A program made the position numbers and the translations under genes. This document shows, one piece after another, positions 1 through 7,424 of a DNA stretch of 17,009 nt. The notes below the pieces were generated by a model that was not told where the DNA came from, did no database searches, and worked only from the letters and a program-made list of their open reading frames with translations. The DNA is from Clostridia bacterium (GTDB lineage Bacteria; Bacillota_A; Clostridia; Oscillospirales; CAG-272), in contig JAFVXK010000020.1 of NCBI GenBank assembly GCA_017501175.1, positions 1 through 17,009 on the forward strand, in the 5' to 3' direction. Positions within the stretch are counted from its first letter, which is position 1; the number at the start of each line of letters is the position of its first letter.

Positions 1-112
1 CACCAACGACTTTGCCGCCGTAGTACAGCACATATTCGCCCATCATAGCACGGGCAGACAAGCCGCTACATTGTTCCAATACGAAATCTAAATATTCTTT
101 ACTACTTGACAT
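1..112 (-). CDS. TfoX N-terminal-domain protein (5' end only; cut by window edge)
   Basis: Only the first 37 codons are present; the gene runs off the left edge. The start ATG at 110-112 is preceded by an AGAGGT-type ribosome binding site and a good promoter. The visible residues begin MSSSKEYLDFVLEQ and continue with SARAMMGEYVLYY, the conserved opening of the TfoX/Sxy N-terminal domain (R-x-M-F/M-G-x-x-x-Y pattern). In gammaproteobacteria this family includes the competence regulator Sxy. In Clostridia the stand-alone N-terminal domain is a small cytosolic protein whose role is not established, so competence should not be inferred. Assignment rests on sequence recognition of a short piece. 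Confidence 0.75.
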   Translation of the reverse strand, partial: MSSSKEYLDFVLEQCSGLSARAMMGEYVLYYGGKVVG

Positions 113-150
113 AGTTACCTCTCATCAAATTCTTATTTATCGGTGAGTTT

Positions 151-179
151 ATTATATCACAGCTCACAAGTTTTTTCAA
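151..179 (-). promoter_or_regulatory. Promoter of the TfoX-like gene
   Basis: Reading leftward, TTGAAA (174-179) is followed after exactly 17 nt by TATAAT (151-156), with a TG one base upstream of the -10 (extended -10). It lies about 40 nt before the start codon and fits a vegetative sigma-A promoter. Confidence 0.75.
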
Positions 180-186
180 GCACGCA

Positions 187-213
187 AAAAGGAGCTCGTT
201 TTGAGCTCCTTTT
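187..213 (-). terminator. Intrinsic terminator, usable in both directions
   Basis: AAAAGGAGCTC and GAGCTCCTTTT form a perfect 11-bp stem around a 5-nt loop (198-202). The A tract on one side becomes a T tract on the other strand. It lies just beyond the stop of the leftward gene ending at 246 and insulates the next promoter. Confidence 0.85.
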
Positions 214-245
214 ATCATTTATTCATCTCTTTTGGACAAATACGT

Positions 246-530
246 TTAAGTTACACTGTTTTTGGCTTTGTTATAGTATTTATTAAATCGTTTTTTATTG
301 AATATTATAAACTTATATTGTTTACCGCTTGCCATACGGAATGTTGCTACGGGGAAAACTATCCATTTCCAAGTGAGCTCACGAATTGCGTTGAGCGGCA
401 TTACGAGATTTCTGTACGCTTTATCTACGGTAAGCTTGTTTGTCTTATAGGTGAGCGAGGTGTTATCAAGGTATAAACCTCCACCGAGTATGCCGTTATG
501 ACATAGGCTGCACACAAACGCCTTTTTCAT
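246..530 (-). CDS. Small PH/GRAM-like domain protein (94 aa)
   Basis: The start ATG at 528-530 has a clear GGAGG site seven bases upstream. The protein is basic and beta-strand rich. It has a G-x-L-x-L strand (about residues 17-21), a T-S-L-x-Y-K-T-N-K segment, the hydrophobic I-x-E-L-x-W-K-W-I-V-F run (about 48-59), and K-Q-Y-K-F-I-I-F-N near 70-78. That order of strands followed by a short C-terminal helix matches the bacterial PH-like/GRAM fold seen in small Clostridia proteins that hold F-N-R-K-like endings. No membrane segment or signal peptide is visible. The function is unknown; members may bind lipids or proteins, but that is not shown here. A TATAAT -10 with an upstream TG sits at 585-590, inside the end of gpsA, with no good -35 box. 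The family call is moderate. Confidence 0.6.
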   Translation of the reverse strand: MKKAFVCSLCHNGILGGGLYLDNTSLTYKTNKLTVDKAYRNLVMPLNAIRELTWKWIVFPVATFRMASGKQYKFIIFNKKRFNKYYNKAKNSVT

Positions 531-590
531 TTTATCGCCTCCATCAATTGCGTATTTATTTGGATATGCCTTACTCGTGAGAATATTATA

Positions 591-1625
591 TCAATCGTAA
601 ACGTTAGCGAAGGCTGTGCCGTTGATTTCGGACTTCGGCTCTCTCGACATCAGGGCGGAAATAGCGGTGGAAACTCCGACTCTGCCCGAAACGACGGCGT
701 TGACGGTTTCTATTATCGGCATTTCGACGTTATATTTTTTTGCGAGCTTGATGGCGGCGGGCAGGGCGTTGATGCCCTCGACGACCATTCCGACCTCGGC
801 TACCGCGTCATTTACGGGAAGCCCCTTTCCTATAAGAATGCCGCAACGGTTGTTTCGGCTGTGCATACTTGTGGCGGTGACTATCAAATCTCCGATGCCC
901 GCAAGACCGCCGAAGGTTTGCTCGGTACAGCCCATAGCTCTGCCAAGCCTTGAGATTTCGGCAATTCCGCGGGTTATGAGAGCCGCCTTTGCGTTATCTC
1001 CGCAGCCGAGCCCCGTGGCAATGCCCGAGGCGAGTGCTATTATGTTTTTGAGCGCTCCGCACAGCTCAACGCCGCGCACGTCGCAGTTGGTATATACTCG
1101 CATACATTTTGTGGTGAAGATTTCCTGCACTCCGCGCGCCGCCGCCTCGTCCTCACTTGCAGACACGATGGTGGTGGGCAAATCGCGTATTACCTCCTCG
1201 GCGTGCGTAGGGCCTGAGAGAGCGACGAGGCTGACGCTTGGATTTTTTATTTCGTCGGCGATAATCTCGGTCATAGTGAAGAGCGTTTCTTCCTCGATAC
1301 CCTTGGCGACGTCAACGATAATCTGACCGTCCGAAAGGTAGGGGGCGGCGCGTCTTGCAGTTTTTCTGACGAATACCGAGGGGACTGCGAGAACTACCGC
1401 GTCCATTCGACAGCAGGCGTCGGAGATTTCTTTGGTGTATTTTATTCCCTGCGGAAGCAGAGTGTCGGGGAAATTCGGGTGTCTGTGCGTGCTTTCGAGC
1501 AGGTCGATTTCGGCTTCAAGCGCCGACCATACGGTTATATCGTTTCCTGCGTTGAAAAGCATTCTTGCAAGAGCGATACCCCAGGTGCCTGCGCCGAGAA
1601 TACCGATTTTTTTACTGTTTGACAT
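591..1625 (-). CDS. gpsA: Glycerol-3-phosphate dehydrogenase [NAD(P)+]
   Basis: Reduces dihydroxyacetone phosphate to sn-glycerol 3-phosphate with NAD(P)H in the cytosol, supplying the backbone for phospholipids. The protein has 344 residues, the usual length. The Rossmann nucleotide loop GAGTWG is at residues 11-16. The V-A-K-G-I-E segment is near 106-111 (Lys108), the catalytic L-K-N-I-I-A-L-A-S-G stretch carries Lys193, and G-I-G-D-L (Asp246) plus the S-R-N-N-R motif (Arg257-Asn258) complete the substrate site. The start ATG follows a GGAGG site. It lies 46 bp behind the HAD gene in the same direction, so the two are probably co-transcribed. plsY or plsX, common partners elsewhere, are not adjacent. 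Confidence 0.96.
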   Translation of the reverse strand: MSNSKKIGILGAGTWGIALARMLFNAGNDITVWSALEAEIDLLESTHRHPNFPDTLLPQGIKYTKEISDACCRMDAVVLAVPSVFVRKTARRAAPYLSDGQIIVDVAKGIEEETLFTMTEIIADEIKNPSVSLVALSGPTHAEEVIRDLPTTIVSASEDEAAARGVQEIFTTKCMRVYTNCDVRGVELCGALKNIIALASGIATGLGCGDNAKAALITRGIAEISRLGRAMGCTEQTFGGLAGIGDLIVTATSMHSRNNRCGILIGKGLPVNDAVAEVGMVVEGINALPAAIKLAKKYNVEMPIIETVNAVVSGRVGVSTAISALMSREPKSEINGTAFANVYD

Positions 1626-1671
1626 ATTTTCCTCCGTCGATTTACTTTGAATTGTTAACTGAACGGCTAGG

Positions 1672-2493
1672 TTAAATTACTATTTTTCCGCTTTCTATAT
1701 CCGAGATGATTTTGGCTATTGCGTGCTCCTCGTTGGACACGGTTATAATATCAGCCGCAGCCCTTGCGCCCTCGGTGGCGTTGGATACGGCAACTCCGAG
1801 CCCTGCCGCCTTCAGCATTGAAATATCGTTGTCGTAGTCGCCGACGGCAATAGTGCGGCGCATATCAATGCCGAGATGCTCGGCAAGACGGGGAAGCACC
1901 GAGCCCTTGCTCGTGCCCTTGGGGAGAATTTCGTAGAGCGAGCGCTCCGAGCGGGTGTATGCAAATTCCGAATATAAGGGGTGCTCCTCGAGAAGAGCCT
2001 TTGCTCGCATAAGATTTTCCTCGCGGGCGTCAACGAAAACAACCTTTGCAAAGGGTTCGCATACGTCGGAGTAGTCGCACAGAAGCCGCGGAACTCTGAC
2101 TATTTCACGAAATCTGTCGGTGGCGTGGTTCTCGCGCAAAAAGCATATTCTGTCAAAGAAGCATATCTGTATTCCGATGTCCTCGATGCGCTCGTCAACG
2201 TATCTGACAAGGTCGATAACGTTGTCCGCAATAGGCTGACGCCAGACGTATTCTTGCTTTGCGACGTCGTAAAGTCCCGCGCCGTTCGTAGTACCAAAGG
2301 GGGCGTTTATTCTGACACGCTCGGGCAGGTCGTCAACGTAGTAGGGCATTCTTCCGGTAATGAACGTAAAGTATCCGCCCTCTGCCTTGAAATGCTCGAT
2401 TGCCTCGAGATTTTCCATTGAAACTGTCTTGTCGCGCCTCAAAAGAGTGCCGTCAAGGTCGGTACAAATAAGCATTCCTTCGAATTTTTTCAT
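1672..2493 (-). CDS. HAD superfamily (Cof-type, IIB) phosphatase
   Basis: A 273-residue soluble phosphatase of the Cof/YidA type, which dephosphorylates small phosphorylated metabolites such as sugar phosphates. The exact substrate cannot be read from sequence. Motif I D-L-D-G-T holds the nucleophile Asp12 and acid/base Asp14, motif III is S-K-G with Lys196, and motif IV is G-D-Y-D-N-D with Asp219 and Asp223. The middle section is the C2 cap that defines subclass IIB. The ORF is open upstream for 24 further codons, but the ATG at 2491-2493 is chosen: it has an AGGAGG-like site, it begins just before motif I, and the longer version would start inside the promoter. It probably heads an operon with gpsA. 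Confidence 0.9.
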   Translation of the reverse strand: MKKFEGMLICTDLDGTLLRRDKTVSMENLEAIEHFKAEGGYFTFITGRMPYYVDDLPERVRINAPFGTTNGAGLYDVAKQEYVWRQPIADNVIDLVRYVDERIEDIGIQICFFDRICFLRENHATDRFREIVRVPRLLCDYSDVCEPFAKVVFVDAREENLMRAKALLEEHPLYSEFAYTRSERSLYEILPKGTSKGSVLPRLAEHLGIDMRRTIAVGDYDNDISMLKAAGLGVAVSNATEGARAAADIITVSNEEHAIAKIISDIESGKIVI

Positions 2494-2521
2494 TGCTTTC
2501 CTCCGAATATTCACTTTTGTT

Positions 2522-2550
2522 ATTTTACCACAAATTGAAGCAAAAATCAA
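2522..2550 (-). promoter_or_regulatory. Promoter of the HAD-gpsA operon
   Basis: Reading leftward: TTGATT (2545-2550), 17 nt, TAAAAT (2522-2527), with TGG directly before the -10 (extended -10). It is divergent from the promoter at 2610-2638 and shares with it the string TTGTGGTAAAATAA around the -10. Confidence 0.8.
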
Positions 2551-2609
2551 TAGAAATAAAATCAATAGAATAAAAAGGTAAATTTAACCTCGCAAAACCA
2601 ATATTTTTA

Positions 2610-2638
2610 TTGACTTGGGGGCAGGGTTGTGGTAAAAT
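2610..2638 (+). promoter_or_regulatory. Promoter of the DUF1576-M20-SDR operon
   Basis: TTGACT (2610-2615), 17 nt, TAAAAT (2633-2638), with an upstream TGG (extended -10). It stands about 40 nt before the DUF1576 start codon. Confidence 0.82.
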
Positions 2639-2680
2639 AATCTTGCTTCGACATAATTTTCGTGTCAGGCGGAGGATTTT

Positions 2681-4105
2681 ATGATTATAAGCTCTGAAAT
2701 ACAAGCTAAAATACCGATTAACAAAAGCAACGCAAGGATAATCAGACTGTATCCCGTCTTTATCAGCCTGTTTTTTCTTATTTCCGTACCCTTTGCGGTG
2801 ATATACACTGAGGAATGGGATTTCTTTGACAACCTCGTCCGTATTCTGACCTCGCCCTCAAGGCTGGTCACCGACTATTTTGCGCTCGGCGGACTTGGAA
2901 GCGCTCTTTTTAACGCGGCTGTGTGCGGCTTTATCGCAAACGCCGCCGTATATATCAGCCGTGCGGAAGCAAACGCTACCGTCCTCGCGGGCTATATGCT
3001 AATCGTCGCGCACTGCTTTTACGGACTTAATTTTCTCAATATATGGCCGACCTTCTTTGGCGTTATTCTTTTCTGTCTTGTGACTAAAAGACGCGTGTCG
3101 GAGAATATTCACATCGCCTTTTTCTCCACCGCACTCGCGCCCTTCGTCAGCGAGGTGCTTTTCCGATATTCGATAAATCCCACGGCGCAGCAGGGCGCTT
3201 CGGTTAACGTTTACGGAATAATTCTCGCTATTGTCTTCGGACTTGCCGCAGGCTTTGTCGTCCCCGCGCTTTTGCCCGGCACAACGGCTATGCACCGTGG
3301 CTATAATCTTTATAAGGCGGGACTTGCCATAGGAATTCTCGGCATTTTCATTAACGCATTTATGTACGATACGCTCGGAGTTGAATATGCCGAGGATACC
3401 CTGATAAACAACCCCGCGTATTATGCTATGCCTTATGCATACCGCGGATTTATGAACGTCTTTTTCCTGATTTTCTTCGGGCTCACGCTGTTTTTCGGTG
3501 TTCTCTTGAACAAGCGCGGAATAAAGGAATACCGCGAGCTTATAAAGTGCACCGGCTACGGCACCGACTTCACCGACAAGTTCGGTATGCCGCTTTGTAT
3601 GATAAATATTGCCGTTTACGGCTTATGTATTCTCGGCTATCTCAACCTCGTTTTCGTTTTGCCCGAGATTTTCCCCGCGCTTCCGTCTGGGGTTGGCTTC
3701 ACCGGGGCGAGTGTCGGTGTTGTCTTTGCGGCTCTTACATTTGCCGCTGACGGTCAGCACCCGAAGAACGTTTTCCCGATAGTCCTCGGCTATGCCGCCC
3801 TCTTTATTCTCGTCGTCGTCATCTCGCTTGTCAGCGGCGGTGAGATTCCCTGGACGCTTTCCACGCAGACCTACATCAACGCGCTTGCCTTTGCGACAGG
3901 ACTTTGCCCGATAGCAGGGAAGTACGGCTTTGGCTACGGCGTCCTCGCAGGACTGCTCAGCGCGGTAATCTGCACCGTCACGGCGGATATGCACGGTGGC
4001 TTCGTTCTCTATAACGGCGGCTTCACCGCAGGACTTACCGCGCTTGTTTTAATACCGATTTTGGATTTCTACAAGATAAAGCCGAAGCGCGAGGACGACG
4101 TATAA
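2681..4105 (+). CDS. DUF1576 family multi-pass membrane protein
   Basis: A 474-residue integral membrane protein with roughly ten to twelve hydrophobic segments. The start ATG follows GGAGG with a seven-base gap. The conserved features I recognise as DUF1576 are the N-terminal F-x-x-L-x-x-I-L-x-S-P-S-x-L-V-T-D-Y-F-x-x-G-G-L-G-x-A-x-x-N block (about 48-79), the G-L-N-F-x-N-I-W-P-x-x-x-G stretch near 115-128, the Y-N-L-Y-x-x-G-x-x-x-G block near 208-218, and a glycine-rich C-terminal part with H-G-G-F-V-L-Y-N-G-G-F-T-A-G. No biochemical role is established for this family; the two similar halves resemble transporter architecture, which is inference only. It is the first gene of an operon with a peptidase 39 bp downstream, so a link to peptide or amino-acid handling is possible but unproven. 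Confidence 0.85.
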   Translation: MIISSEIQAKIPINKSNARIIRLYPVFISLFFLISVPFAVIYTEEWDFFDNLVRILTSPSRLVTDYFALGGLGSALFNAAVCGFIANAAVYISRAEANATVLAGYMLIVAHCFYGLNFLNIWPTFFGVILFCLVTKRRVSENIHIAFFSTALAPFVSEVLFRYSINPTAQQGASVNVYGIILAIVFGLAAGFVVPALLPGTTAMHRGYNLYKAGLAIGILGIFINAFMYDTLGVEYAEDTLINNPAYYAMPYAYRGFMNVFFLIFFGLTLFFGVLLNKRGIKEYRELIKCTGYGTDFTDKFGMPLCMINIAVYGLCILGYLNLVFVLPEIFPALPSGVGFTGASVGVVFAALTFAADGQHPKNVFPIVLGYAALFILVVVISLVSGGEIPWTLSTQTYINALAFATGLCPIAGKYGFGYGVLAGLLSAVICTVTADMHGGFVLYNGGFTAGLTALVLIPILDFYKIKPKREDDV

Positions 4106-4144
4106 TAGAGTTTATAACTATAAATTGATTTTAAGGAGAATAAA

Positions 4145-5404
4145 ATGGAAATCAAACGCATCTGTGAGCTTATTGACGAAAGGCGCGAGGAGCTTTTTGA
4201 GCTTTTATCCTCACTTGTAAGGATAAATTCCGAGAACTACTCAACCCACGGAAACGAAAAGGAAATTGCCGAGTACATACATGGGCTTTGCTGCGATTTG
4301 GGACTTGAATCCGAGCTCTACCGCCCGATTGATTTGCCGGATTTTGAAAACCACCCCGACTATATGGAGGGCAGAGGACTTGAGGGAAGATACAACGTGA
4401 CCGCTCGCTTCCGCGGAAGCGAGGATATAGACGAGCTTATGCTTATGGGACACCTTGATACAGTTCTCATAGGCGACAGAGCAAACTGGAGCTTTGAGCC
4501 GCTCTCGGGCGAGATACGCGACGGCAAAATTCTAGGGCGCGGAGCGTGTGACGACAAGTACGCTCTCGCAACGGCACTCTTTATAATCAAAATTTTGAAG
4601 GACGAGGGCTTCACCCCGAAGAGAAACCTTATCTTCAGTGCATACGGCGACGAGGAGTTCGGAGGCTCGCATGGCGCGCTTGCCGCTTCGCTTAAATCTC
4701 CCGCAAACAGAGTGGTAAATCTTGACGGCAGACTGAACGAGATATGGAACTGTGCCTCGGGCGGTCAGGAGGCGAAATACTTCTTCCACACGAAGAATAC
4801 GGCAAACAGTGCGGCATACGCCGCGGCAGGTATTCCCGTCGTGCTTGAGGTTATGGAGGAATTTCGCGCGGCAAGAGAAAAGGAGCTTTCCGAAAACCGC
4901 TTCTACAAGGGTACGAATATTCCAGAGACTTCGCTTCGCTATATGGGCGTGCGCGCAGGAAACGCAGGAATGGACCTCGGAGTAGGCGAGATACACTTTA
5001 CCTACTACACCGACAAAACGCGTGAGGAGATATATAACGAGGAGTTCCCGAGGCTTGAGAAAATCCTCGCAGAGCGTCTTTTGCCTCTCGGACTTATCGG
5101 TGACGGCTTCAAGCCGAATACAAGATTTTTCCACTACGTTAACTGTGAACCCGACGCTCCTGCCGTCGTTGATTTTTGCGACGCTATGGAGGAGGCGCTC
5201 GGACACCGCCCGAACGTTTGCGGCTCTTGCCTATCCGACCTTTCGGTAATCGGCAAATTCGGCGGCAAATGCGCCTTTGCATACGGCGGCGGCAGAGATT
5301 TTTCGCTTCCCGGCGGCGCTCATCAGCCCAATGAGTTTATTGAGTGCGATAAGCTCGTGGATTTTGCAAAGACGGTTGCGGCGTACGTCGTCAAGGTTCT
5401 TTGA
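4145..5404 (+). CDS. M20 family metallopeptidase (ArgE/DapE/CPG2-like)
   Basis: A cytosolic dizinc hydrolase that cleaves amide or peptide bonds, typically in dipeptides or N-acyl amino acids; the substrate is not determined. The 419 residues carry the full metal and catalytic set: M-G-H-L-D-T-V (metal His103, Asp105), G-R-G-A-C-D-D (bridging Asp136), Y-G-D-E-E-F-G-G (catalytic Glu170, metal Glu171), N-L-D-G (Asp194) and G-G-A-H-Q-P-N-E (metal His393). The start follows an AAGGAG site at about seven bases. Insertion of E-x-x-x-x-R-A-A-R-E-K-E-L sequences in the middle corresponds to the lid or dimerisation domain. Second gene of the operon, 26 bp before the SDR gene. Confidence 0.93.
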   Translation: MEIKRICELIDERREELFELLSSLVRINSENYSTHGNEKEIAEYIHGLCCDLGLESELYRPIDLPDFENHPDYMEGRGLEGRYNVTARFRGSEDIDELMLMGHLDTVLIGDRANWSFEPLSGEIRDGKILGRGACDDKYALATALFIIKILKDEGFTPKRNLIFSAYGDEEFGGSHGALAASLKSPANRVVNLDGRLNEIWNCASGGQEAKYFFHTKNTANSAAYAAAGIPVVLEVMEEFRAAREKELSENRFYKGTNIPETSLRYMGVRAGNAGMDLGVGEIHFTYYTDKTREEIYNEEFPRLEKILAERLLPLGLIGDGFKPNTRFFHYVNCEPDAPAVVDFCDAMEEALGHRPNVCGSCLSDLSVIGKFGGKCAFAYGGGRDFSLPGGAHQPNEFIECDKLVDFAKTVAAYVVKVL

Positions 5405-5430
5405 TACTCAAAAAGCCCCTCGGAGAAATT

Positions 5431-6237
5431 ATGAAAGTATCTCAAAAAACGGTATTTATAACCGGAGTCGCCTCGGGAATTGGGCGCGCCACCGCAGAAA
5501 AGCTTGTCGAGGGCGGACACCGAGTTTTAGGTATAGACCTATACCCGTGTGAAATTTCGGGGGTAGTGAGCTTCGTTTGTGACGTTACCGACGAGGACGC
5601 AGTCGAAGCCCTTGCCGCAGGGCTCTCCGAGCGCTCGGTGTCGCTTGACGTCATAATAAACGCAGCAGGCGTTCACGCTATGTGCTCGCTTGTCGAGGGC
5701 GAATTTTCGAAGATGAAGCGCCTTGTCGAAATCAACGTCTGCGGAGCTATGCTTGTAAACCGCCTTTTTCACCCGCTTCTTTCGGGGGACGGACGGATAG
5801 TTATAGTGACAAGCGAGGTAGCGCCGCTTGACCCGATGCCCTTCAACGGACTTTACAGCGTGTCGAAAACCGCGCTTGATTGCTACGCGCAGGCTTTAAG
5901 GCAGGAATTAAATCTCCTCGGACAAAGGGTCGTGACCGTGCGCCCGGGAGCGATAGAAACTCCGCTTGCACGCGGCTCGCTCGACGCGACAGAGCGCCTT
6001 GCCGAGAATACAAGGCTCTATGAAAGACAGGCAAAGCACTTTCTCTCGATAACCAAGCGCTTTATGGGAATACCGATGAAGCCCGAAGTGCTCGCAAGAG
6101 TGATAGTCAAGGCCGCATTAACGAAGCGCCCCCGCCTCGTCTATTCAAAGCACAGAAGCGCAGGACTTCTTCTGCTTAATATTCTGCCAAAGCGTATGCA
6201 GTGCGCGGTTATTAAGATGTTGTTGGGAAGAAAATAA
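5431..6237 (+). CDS. SDR family NAD(P)-dependent oxidoreductase
   Basis: A 268-residue classical short-chain dehydrogenase/reductase. T-G-V-A-S-G-I-G (11-18) is the cofactor loop, N-A-A-G (77-80) the structural motif, Asn102 lies in the I-N-V-C-G helix, and the catalytic residues are Ser128 (V-T-S-E-V), Tyr142 and Lys146 (Y-S-V-S-K). R-P-G-A-I-E-T-P follows, which normally contacts the cofactor. The D-L-Y after the second strand (Asp36) suggests NAD preference, by inference. The ATG at 5431 is chosen because it has a GGAG site; the in-frame TTG at 5401 overlaps the M20 stop and lacks one. The C-terminal tail is hydrophobic and basic (L-L-L-L-N-I-L-P-K-R near the end) and may associate with a membrane, as in some DltE-like or steroid-type SDRs. 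The substrate is unknown. Confidence 0.92.
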   Translation: MKVSQKTVFITGVASGIGRATAEKLVEGGHRVLGIDLYPCEISGVVSFVCDVTDEDAVEALAAGLSERSVSLDVIINAAGVHAMCSLVEGEFSKMKRLVEINVCGAMLVNRLFHPLLSGDGRIVIVTSEVAPLDPMPFNGLYSVSKTALDCYAQALRQELNLLGQRVVTVRPGAIETPLARGSLDATERLAENTRLYERQAKHFLSITKRFMGIPMKPEVLARVIVKAALTKRPRLVYSKHRSAGLLLLNILPKRMQCAVIKMLLGRK

Positions 6238-6251
6238 CGGCAAAACAATAC

Positions 6252-6296
6252 AAAAAGGACCTCACAAAGAACGTGGTTTGAGTGAGATCCTTTTTT
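6252..6296 (+). terminator. Bidirectional intrinsic terminator between SDR operon and lipoprotein gene
   Basis: AAAAAGGACCTCAC (6252-6265) pairs with GTGAGATCCTTTTT (6282-6295) with one C/A mismatch around a loop of about 16 nt. T tracts occur on both strands, so it can end the rightward operon and the leftward lipoprotein gene. Confidence 0.85.
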
Positions 6297-6307
6297 CGCA
6301 AATTAAA

Positions 6308-7072
6308 TTATTTTAATCTAATAGCTTGGATAGTGACTGAAATGTCGCTAAACGTGATAATATTTTGTATGTTGTCGGTTGAGAAGACCAATTCGATTCG
6401 CTGATCTTTTGAAAAAATAAGAGGAGAATTGTACGTATAGACTGTTTCCCGAGCGGACTTGGTTGTTGGCAAATCTCTTTCAAAATAGCCTTTCAAATCT
6501 CCGTTGATTAGAGAAAGCTCATATTTTGGTGAACCGGCGTATCCAATATCGAATAAAACATCATAATCCTTTTTATATTTGACGTCGTACTTGATTGTGT
6601 ATTGGAGTCCCATACCGTTGGCTTCAAGATAATCAAAATCAAATCCGACAAGAGAAAGGTAGAGGCTTTCGTCATTGTCATAATCACTTGATAAGGCTTT
6701 AATCTTCACGTCTTGACAGCTTATTTCTTTTCTTGTTAGCGAGAATCCTGCATATAAGGAGAAGCTCGTCGTAACCGGACGGGAAAAATCGTATGGGACG
6801 GTACAATTAGTGTCGGTATACCACCCCTTAAAGGTGTGATTATCCTTCGTCGGTTCATAATTGAGTGTTAACGCATCACCGTCGTCGACGGACAAGGCTT
6901 TACTTATAGTATTATTTATAACGAGGGATACGGTGTGATTTTTAACAAAAATATTATCCGGCTTATTTCCAGCGCTATTGCCCGGTCGGCTTGGCTGGCT
7001 TGGAGCGTAGCAACTCGTGAGCAGACATAAGGATAAAGCAAAAGCGGTTATAACCAGCAGCGTTTTTTTCAT
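6308..7072 (-). CDS. Lipoprotein with InlB-type (List_Bact/Flg_new) repeat
   Basis: A 254-residue secreted lipoprotein. The signal peptide starts M-K-K-T-L-L and ends in the lipobox L-L-T-S-C with lipidated Cys21, so the mature protein should be anchored on the outer face of the membrane. A Ser/Pro/Gly linker follows. Residues about 47-110 form one beta-grasp repeat of the InlB B-repeat type, marked by F-K-G-W-Y-T-D, C-T-x-P-Y-D-F-S-x-P-V-T and L-Y-A-G-F. The last 140 residues are beta-rich and I do not recognise them. The start at 7072 has a GGAGG site. The ORF is open to 7111, but that part runs through the terminator of RNA A and must be non-coding. No separate promoter is visible between RNA A and the start codon, so expression may depend on read-through. 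A cell-surface binding role is inferred. Confidence 0.85.
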   Translation of the reverse strand: MKKTLLVITAFALSLCLLTSCYAPSQPSRPGNSAGNKPDNIFVKNHTVSLVINNTISKALSVDDGDALTLNYEPTKDNHTFKGWYTDTNCTVPYDFSRPVTTSFSLYAGFSLTRKEISCQDVKIKALSSDYDNDESLYLSLVGFDFDYLEANGMGLQYTIKYDVKYKKDYDVLFDIGYAGSPKYELSLINGDLKGYFERDLPTTKSARETVYTYNSPLIFSKDQRIELVFSTDNIQNIITFSDISVTIQAIRLK

Positions 7073-7096
7073 TTCTTTCCTCCAAAAGCTAAACAT

Positions 7097-7318
7097 AAAA
7101 AAGTGCGCCAACCAGAGTCAGCGCACCGAAAAGCGCAAACTCCAATTGTCGCCAAACAAAATCTAAAAATAGAACGGGATATAACTCTCGAAACCATTGA
7201 TAGCGGAATTTGCGATTTTACCAAATTCTTATATATCAATGGTTGCCCAAAAAGAGTATAATATCCCCTAAAAGATAAAATACCCCAACTTCTATTTTTA
7301 TTCGATTTTGTTTGGCAT
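7097..7318 (-). ncRNA. Structured RNA A (about 220 nt), homologous to RNA B at 16452-16660
   Basis: Read leftward, transcription should begin near 7318 and stop in a T run at 7097-7102. The 5' segment 7304-7316 pairs perfectly with 7151-7163 (13 bp, containing G-C-C-A-A-A-C-A-A), and 7290-7299 pairs with 7165-7174 (10 bp). Inside is an 11-bp perfect stem (AACCATTGATA with TATCAATGGTT) capped by a smaller hairpin. An unpaired G-rich/U-rich segment (about 7260-7288) bulges on the 5' side. The 3' tail carries CAATTGGAG, then a terminator of 10 bp including two wobbles: GTGCGC-TGAC, loop TCTG, GTTG-GCGCAC, then T6. The 3' tail and 5' end are nearly identical to RNA B, while the rod differs yet still pairs. 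I cannot assign it to a named family. The layout recalls 6S-like or skipping-rope-type rods, but no match can be claimed. Confidence 0.8.
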
Positions 7319-7322
7319 AATT

Positions 7323-7351
7323 ATTCTATCACAAAAAATCATCTTTTTCAA
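7323..7351 (-). promoter_or_regulatory. Promoter of RNA A
   Basis: Reading leftward: TTGAAA (7346-7351), 17 nt, TAGAAT (7323-7328), with TGA directly upstream of the -10. It places the RNA 5' end at about 7316-7318, exactly at the A-U-G-C-C that opens the conserved closing stem. RNA B has the same geometry. Confidence 0.85.
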
Positions 7352-7424
7352 GTCTTTTTTAAAAGATACAGAAGATGTTGATACAAACGTATCAAAACCT
7401 ACGAATATGTGGGAGAGTAATTCA

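Noticed and set aside
616..1326. Rightward 236-codon frame opposite gpsA
   Set aside because: gpsA has all family motifs and a ribosome binding site; the opposite frame has neither.
4532..5206. Leftward 224-codon frame opposite the M20 peptidase
   Set aside because: Shadow frame of a well-supported gene; Cys/His-rich look comes from the complementary codons.
7097..7318. RNA A as tmRNA, RNase P RNA or SRP RNA
   Set aside because: None of the conserved cores of those RNAs is visible, there are two copies, and the fold is a single long rod with a terminator tail.
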